Shown one piece after another: positions 18,950-23,112 of a stretch of DNA of 23,112 nt. The notes beneath the pieces are model-generated. The model made no database searches and was not told the DNA's origin. It worked only from the letters and a program-made list of their open reading frames with translations. The translations under genes and the position numbers were made by a program. Numbering within the stretch: position 1 is the first letter of the stretch; each line of letters begins with the position of its first letter. Source of the DNA: Priapulus caudatus (Eukaryota; Priapulida; Priapulimorpha; Priapulimorphida; Priapulidae); NCBI RefSeq assembly GCF_000485595.1, contig NW_014577209.1, positions 144,128 to 167,239 of the forward strand, read 5' to 3'.

Positions 18950-18986
18950 AGCTGTCCGAGTTTGTTTGTCGAACAAACTCGGAGCT
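18950..18986. other. Perfect 12-bp stem hairpin
   Basis: TCCGAGTTTGTT (18955-18966) and AACAAACTCGGA (18972-18983) pair perfectly around a 5-nt loop TGTCG. A further AGC/GCT pairing (18950-18952 with 18984-18986) is possible past a two-base bulge. It is too short for a canonical pre-miRNA. It could be an RNA-level structural element or a symmetric protein-binding site. Confidence 0.7.
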
Positions 18987-20000
18987 TTCAATCGCCTCGT
19001 ATCTGTTCAGCAAAAGTGCATGTTGGCACGCAGCAAGCACTCTGTGTTTCGGCTGCGTGCGGCATATTCCAATAACGTGCAGCACTTTCCCTAACCGTTT
19101 CCGCGTGTAGCAACAATTTGATTCATCCGGAGCCAACCGTCAAGCCAAGAGAGCAATTTCATCAAGAAGTTTTGATATAGTGGACATCCGTACGAAAATG
19201 TCGCGATAGCAAATAATGTATAGGAGCTACAAGCCGGGGAAACTATGTAAACAGAACAGCTGTTGAGATAACCGATGACAACAGAGTGGATTTTGAAATC
19301 CAATCTTGATCATTCTTGAATTGTTTTTCAAATTCTGTATGGACAGAATTATGGCCATCGAGCTTCTGTGCAAAGGTAGATTGATATATACACATATTTA
19401 TCTGGCTGCTGTTTATAATAGGATTTGATATCGGTCTGTGCCAAAGGAAAGGTAATGAATTGGTAAAAATTCGGATGGGTAAAAATCAATAGATCACATG
19501 GAGTACGTATAATATCCCCACTGACGAAAAATTCTTAGTTCGACAAATTAATTTCTTCCATGGACCCATGCAGTTGGTTGCTTGCAGTCCCGCCCAGTAG
19601 CATAATATATATAGCATATGTTCAAAATATTGCATGATGCCATAAAATCTTTAGAAAACCCGTAAATTATTATTCGGTGATAATAAAATGTTTAATTATA
19701 AACAAAAAAATACAAAATGAAGTATAAAGTATAGTGAGTCATGCCATAAATTTCATGCACATAATTATAAAAAATTTACGGTTGAATTGTAAAATTGACA
19801 GGTGTGACGTGACAGCGCGAGAGAGCATTCCACTGAAGAATAGTTGCGTTGAATAGGTTCGCAAACAATAGACATCGTTGTGTGCTCATCCGAGTTATTT
19901 TTCCTCGAACGTGTTTTAATGAGAACTAGTTTCCGTCGGGTTTTGTTGGCGCTGAATCTGAGGACTGTAGATTATTGCTATCATTATACATAGCCGCAAC
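18987..20000. other. Unique, partly AT-rich, no recognised gene
   Basis: No protein-like frame over 70 codons. A perfect 8-bp stem hairpin AATTCTGT/ACAGAATT with a 4-nt loop lies at 19331-19350. From 19590 to 19800 the DNA is strongly AT-rich. Confidence 0.5.
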
Positions 20001-20105
20001 GCACTGTCTGTGTGTGCACTGTCTGTGCGACACGCACTGTCTGTGTGACACGCACTGTCTGTGTGACACGCACTATCTGTGTGACACGCACTGTCTGTGT
20101 GACAT
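20001..20105. repeat. 18-bp minisatellite, five full units
   Basis: Units of GCACTGTCTGTGTGACAC start at 20016, 20034, 20052, 20070 and 20088, preceded by a 15-bp partial unit at 20001. Variants are single substitutions (GCGAC in the first, ACTATC in the fourth, GACAT in the last). Being a multiple of three, it keeps a minus-strand frame open, reading CHTDSA repeatedly. Confidence 0.95.
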
Positions 20106-20107
20106 AC

Positions 20108-20308
20108 TTGTCCCTCACGCTTGAACACTAAATAGAGATCAGGGGGTACCACGCGCGTGTGTGCGTCCGGCGCGCAACCCAAGTCTGCTTGCATCTTAAG
20201 ATAATTATCAGACGAGCCTTCTTCAGTCATCGGGATGTATTTATCTGAGATAAACGCGCGCCTCACCATCTCGGGCGACGAGAATATTTCAAACAAGGAT
20301 TTTCGACG
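20108..20308 (-). CDS. Weak candidate exon, unknown protein
   Basis: On the minus strand AATATACAG (ending 20309) precedes a 201-bp stop-free stretch that ends at CAA/GTATGT (GT at 20107-20106). It is exactly 67 codons, in phase 0, and reads RRKSLFEIFSSPEMVRR, then SDKYIPMTEEGSSDNYLKMQ and ends VPPDLYLVFKREGQ. The composition is protein-like and differs from the repeat next door. Against it, the acceptor lacks a pyrimidine tract and the frame simply belongs to a 153-codon open stretch extended by the 18-bp minisatellite. It lies on the opposite strand to the two plus-strand candidates. Confidence 0.15.
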
Positions 20309-20377
20309 CTGTATATTCGCGTGAGAATTACGTGCATCGGTCTGATGCGCGCGCGCACGCAGACAACTTGTGATCAC

Positions 20378-20984
20378 ATGTATTCAGCGCGTCAGAAATT
20401 TCCCTTAAATTGCATTGCGGCCGCTATGCATGCGTGCTCTAATCTCTGGGCAGCGGAGCAATAGATTCGTCGGAGCTATACGCGCAGATACATCGGGATG
20501 TATGTGTGGGCGTATGTGTGTGGGAATGCCGTAGAAAATCTGTGACGATGCAAGAATATCATGATGACACACGCGGCATCGCAGCTACTGTAAGCGATTC
20601 GCTTCATTCGTATTTCCGCCGCGAGATGGCGGGGTGCATCGACAGCACGATATCGCTCGCGTGGTGCGAACCATCACTGATTACGACGCGTGTCTGTGTG
20701 CCGTAACACCACTCCATCATTTGCATGAATTTCAAGGCAATTACGGTGCAGCCACACCAATTACGTCCCTGCTAATCACTGCTAATTTTCGATAGAAGGA
20801 GACGTTATACTAATGACGAATTGCGACATAATGATCATAATTACGAGAACATTTTAATGACCTACGTCACTGCGATTCTGTTTCGCCGCGAGGAAAGCTA
20901 AATCCCGCCCCTCCGGATCCATCTATTCGAATCGTGACAGGTGTATGCATAGAGCACGCGATCGCTGATACATAACTGTTGTTG
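20378..20984. other. Unique sequence, possible regulatory DNA
   Basis: No gene was seen. See the motif cluster at 20735-20870. Confidence 0.45.
20735..20870. promoter_or_regulatory. Cluster of homeodomain-type TAAT/ATTA motifs
   Basis: AATTACG occurs three times in the same orientation at 20739, 20759 and 20839, intervals of 20 and 80 bp. GCTAATC, GCTAATT, CTAATGAC, CATAATGATCATAATTA and TTTAATGAC fill the space between. TAAT/ATTA is the core of most homeodomain binding sites. Binding is inferred from motif density only. Confidence 0.3.
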
Positions 20985-21041
20985 CATGCGTGTGTGCGCG
21001 CGTGTGTGTGCGCGCGCGCGTGTGTGTGTGTGGTTGTGTGT

Positions 21042-21080
<39 letters not shown>

Positions 21081-21137
21081 TGTGTGCGCGCGTGCCTGCG
21101 TGCGTGCGTGTACGTGTGTGTGTGCGTGCATGCGCGC
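20985..21137. repeat. GT/GC alternating tract
   Basis: (TG)n with embedded CGCGCGCG blocks. Purine and pyrimidine alternate almost without break, which is the sequence type that adopts Z-DNA under supercoiling. Confidence 0.95.
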
Positions 21138-21358
21138 GGAACACGTTGACAAGTAATTGCTTGCAACGACCAGCTGTTACGTTGTTGTCGCTGAGCGACG
21201 AATCTATAATTAAGGATGTAGCGTCCGCGTTAACATTTTTACATCTCAATTAAACGCGAGTTGACACAGGCGGCGAATTGGAATTGATAGGAATCTCGCT
21301 CGCATCGCCAACGCGTTGCCCTGCCTCCTGTTACCGCCGCGAGAGAGGCGCCGTGTGC

Positions 21359-21434
21359 CAGCTGTGAGTGTGCGTGCTGTCAGCTGTGAGTGTGCGTGCT
21401 GCCAGCTGTGAGTGTGCGTGTTGCCAGCTGCTGC
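21359..21434. repeat. 22-bp minisatellite carrying CAGCTG E-boxes
   Basis: Units begin CAGCTGTGAGTGTGCGTG at 21359, 21381 and 21403, with a fourth partial unit at 21425. Each unit starts with the palindromic E-box CAGCTG. One more CAGCTG stands alone at about 21170. Confidence 0.95.
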
Positions 21435-21689
21435 ATGCGTGTACTCGCATCGAAACGATAATTGCAATATTTTCACGCGCAGCTCACTTCTTTGTCGGGT
21501 AGGTTAACCCACCTGGATGCTGGCGAGTTGCTCCCGTAGCAGATTATCTCGCTGAGTGGATCAAGTGGGGGCTATTGTGGGACATTGCAGGGGCTATTGT
21601 AAGCTGGTAAGGGGACAGAGATTACATTGGGCGAGGTGGAGAAATCGTGGCTGGGGACGGAGGTCAAAAGTGAGATATGCATGGAAAGT
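21435..21689. other. Unique sequence
   Basis: No gene was recognised. The phrase GGGGCTATTGT occurs twice (about 21568 and 21590). Confidence 0.5.
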
Positions 21690-21832
21690 GGAATGAAAGA
21701 AAGAGATAGAAGGGATAGAGGGAGAGAGGGAGACGAGAGAGAATGGGGGAGGGAGACGAGAATGAATAAGAGAGAAAGGAGAGAGGCGAAAAGGGATAGA
21801 GGAGGGATATAGATAGAGAGAAAGCAGGAGGC

Positions 21833-21864
<32 letters not shown>

Positions 21865-21953
21865 CGAGAAAAACGAAAGACAGAGACAGAGGGAGAAATA
21901 GAGAGAGAAAGAAAGAAAGAAAGAGAGAGAGAGAGGGGGGGGGGCAGAGCGCG
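21690..21953. repeat. Long purine-rich GA tract
   Basis: The plus strand is almost all A and G with GAGAGA cores, GAAAGAAA blocks and a terminal G run, followed by GCGCGCGCG. The 180-codon Ser/Leu-rich minus frame here is an artefact. Confidence 0.9.
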
Positions 21954-22957
21954 CGCGCGACTGCATGTTCAGTTCTCGCTCGGGGTGAGATAGGAAACTT
22001 TATTTCTCGCGCTGTCATGTGTGCACGTCGTGCATGAATAATGGATGAATCGCTCGTTATGGACGGGAGAGGGAGCCGCAACCGTGTGTCAACCGCAATC
22101 CCTCGCCACTCCACTCGATCGCCGTGTTGCCTTTCTTCTCGCGGGGTCGCCCGCGATCCTTTTGACTGTCACGCTCCGAGACATTAACAGCAAATGTGGA
22201 TTGAACGGTTTTCAGTGCTTTCCCAATTCTGACAAGCACGTCAGATTTTACGTTTAGCCTAACTGATTACTACGCTGTTCCCTTTCTTTCCAATCCGCGA
22301 GCATTGTCAGGTTACCTACATTTCACGATCGACAGGTTTAAATGAACGGGTTTCGAATTTTCACATACGCGGTAGTAAATAGTGCAGCTAGAAAGCCATT
22401 GCCATTTAGCAGGCGCAACTAACTAGATTAATTAAAGGCGTAATTTCACTTCAACGCCTCCCGTCCCTCAGAGAAATACTTTGGCTCGGAGCAAAATTTT
22501 AAAAATTCAAATTTGCTCAATCATCTATCGTGTTAGATGCGCTGAAGCCACCCCATCTTCTAATTCCTACCAAATTCACGGTCTCATCACCCGACATAGC
22601 AACCATCGTTGTTTTGAGGCTCATTGACGTCATGGTACCTATCGAACAAAGGCGAGTGCTAGATTGACGTATCCAATTTTGTCGAATTCCATTCGATAAT
22701 GAATTTTTTTTCACTGCCAGAAACGATAATGGTTAGTCGGGCGCGTGTTCCCAATAGAGACCTCTTCATGTGAAGGAGCTCTTCACGCGACAATAGCGCA
22801 CGGGGACTTACTGCCGGTTATATCTCGCTGGTAATGGTTACGCCATCGTCGACCGACAGGAGAGCCTGCCTCTCACAGCAACCTGAATATAAGCGTCTTC
22901 GTTCTTCATCAGCAATGATGACTGCTTGATTTTCATTACAGCTGACTAGTGCTTGAA
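21954..22957. other. Unique sequence, no recognised gene
   Basis: Frames of 60-70 codons at 22045-22257 (plus) and 22517-22714 (minus) look unlike the repeats but match nothing I know and lack convincing splice or start context. Confidence 0.45.
22625..22632. promoter_or_regulatory. Perfect CRE palindrome
   Basis: TGACGTCA is the full CREB/ATF consensus. A half-related TGACGTA lies about 35 bp downstream. The target gene is unknown. Confidence 0.2.

Positions 22958-23112
<155 letters not shown>

Noticed and set aside
21572-22114. 180-codon minus frame, Ser/Leu-rich with membrane-like look
   Set aside because: It is translation of a GA-rich tract, and the apparent hydrophobicity is an artefact of CTC/TCT codons.

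Overview
This is a eukaryotic, non-coding-dominated window. It shows no operons, ribosome binding sites, tRNA or rRNA genes, or CRISPR array. Almost every open frame is short or is a low-complexity by-product of a simple repeat (poly-TH, poly-CV, poly-LS). Abundant (CA)n, (GA)n and (TA)n tracts, decayed DNA transposons, a reverse-transcriptase scrap and exon-like islands with GT..AG signals point to an animal. The CpG-rich, TAAT/ATTA-rich texture of the right third is what I associate with insects, perhaps Hymenoptera, but that is an impression and not a proof.

Layout. (1) 1-3740: sequence without recognisable genes, with a degenerate CT-rich tract (1417-1635), a small hairpin (2573-2673) and a GTC-rich tract (3022-3093). 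(2) 3741-10031: a mobile-element graveyard. It holds a foldback-like element with long inverted arms and 10-bp flanking direct repeats (3741-4278), a diverged solo copy of its inner arm (6332-6445), two direct copies of a third repeat family (about 6461-7430 and 9188-10031), a fragment resembling a LINE reverse transcriptase (7929-8150), and a second long-inverted-repeat element bounded by a perfect 8-bp target-site-like duplication (8223-9181). (3) 10561-17280: a simple-sequence province. It contains a 1.1-kb A-depleted CTG/TGC-rich tract, AT-rich hairpin DNA, and several CA- or GT-rich tracts of alternating strand; the largest contains a 455-bp tandem duplication with a non-repetitive anchor. 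(4) 17280-23112: unique insect-like sequence with clean (GA)n and (GT)n microsatellites, an 18-bp and a 22-bp minisatellite, a strong 12-bp-stem hairpin and clusters of homeodomain-type motifs. The window ends inside a (GA)n run.

Protein coding: no complete gene is visible. Two plus-strand islands could be exons: 14176-14351 (open frame between a TGCAG acceptor and a CAG/GTAAGG donor) and about 17493-17652 (an open frame ending in a stop followed at once by AATAAA). One minus-strand island (20108-20308) is a weaker candidate. None has a recognised domain. If real, the window is mostly intron or intergenic DNA of one or more large genes. The most notable structures are the two long-inverted-repeat elements with matching target-site-like duplications.
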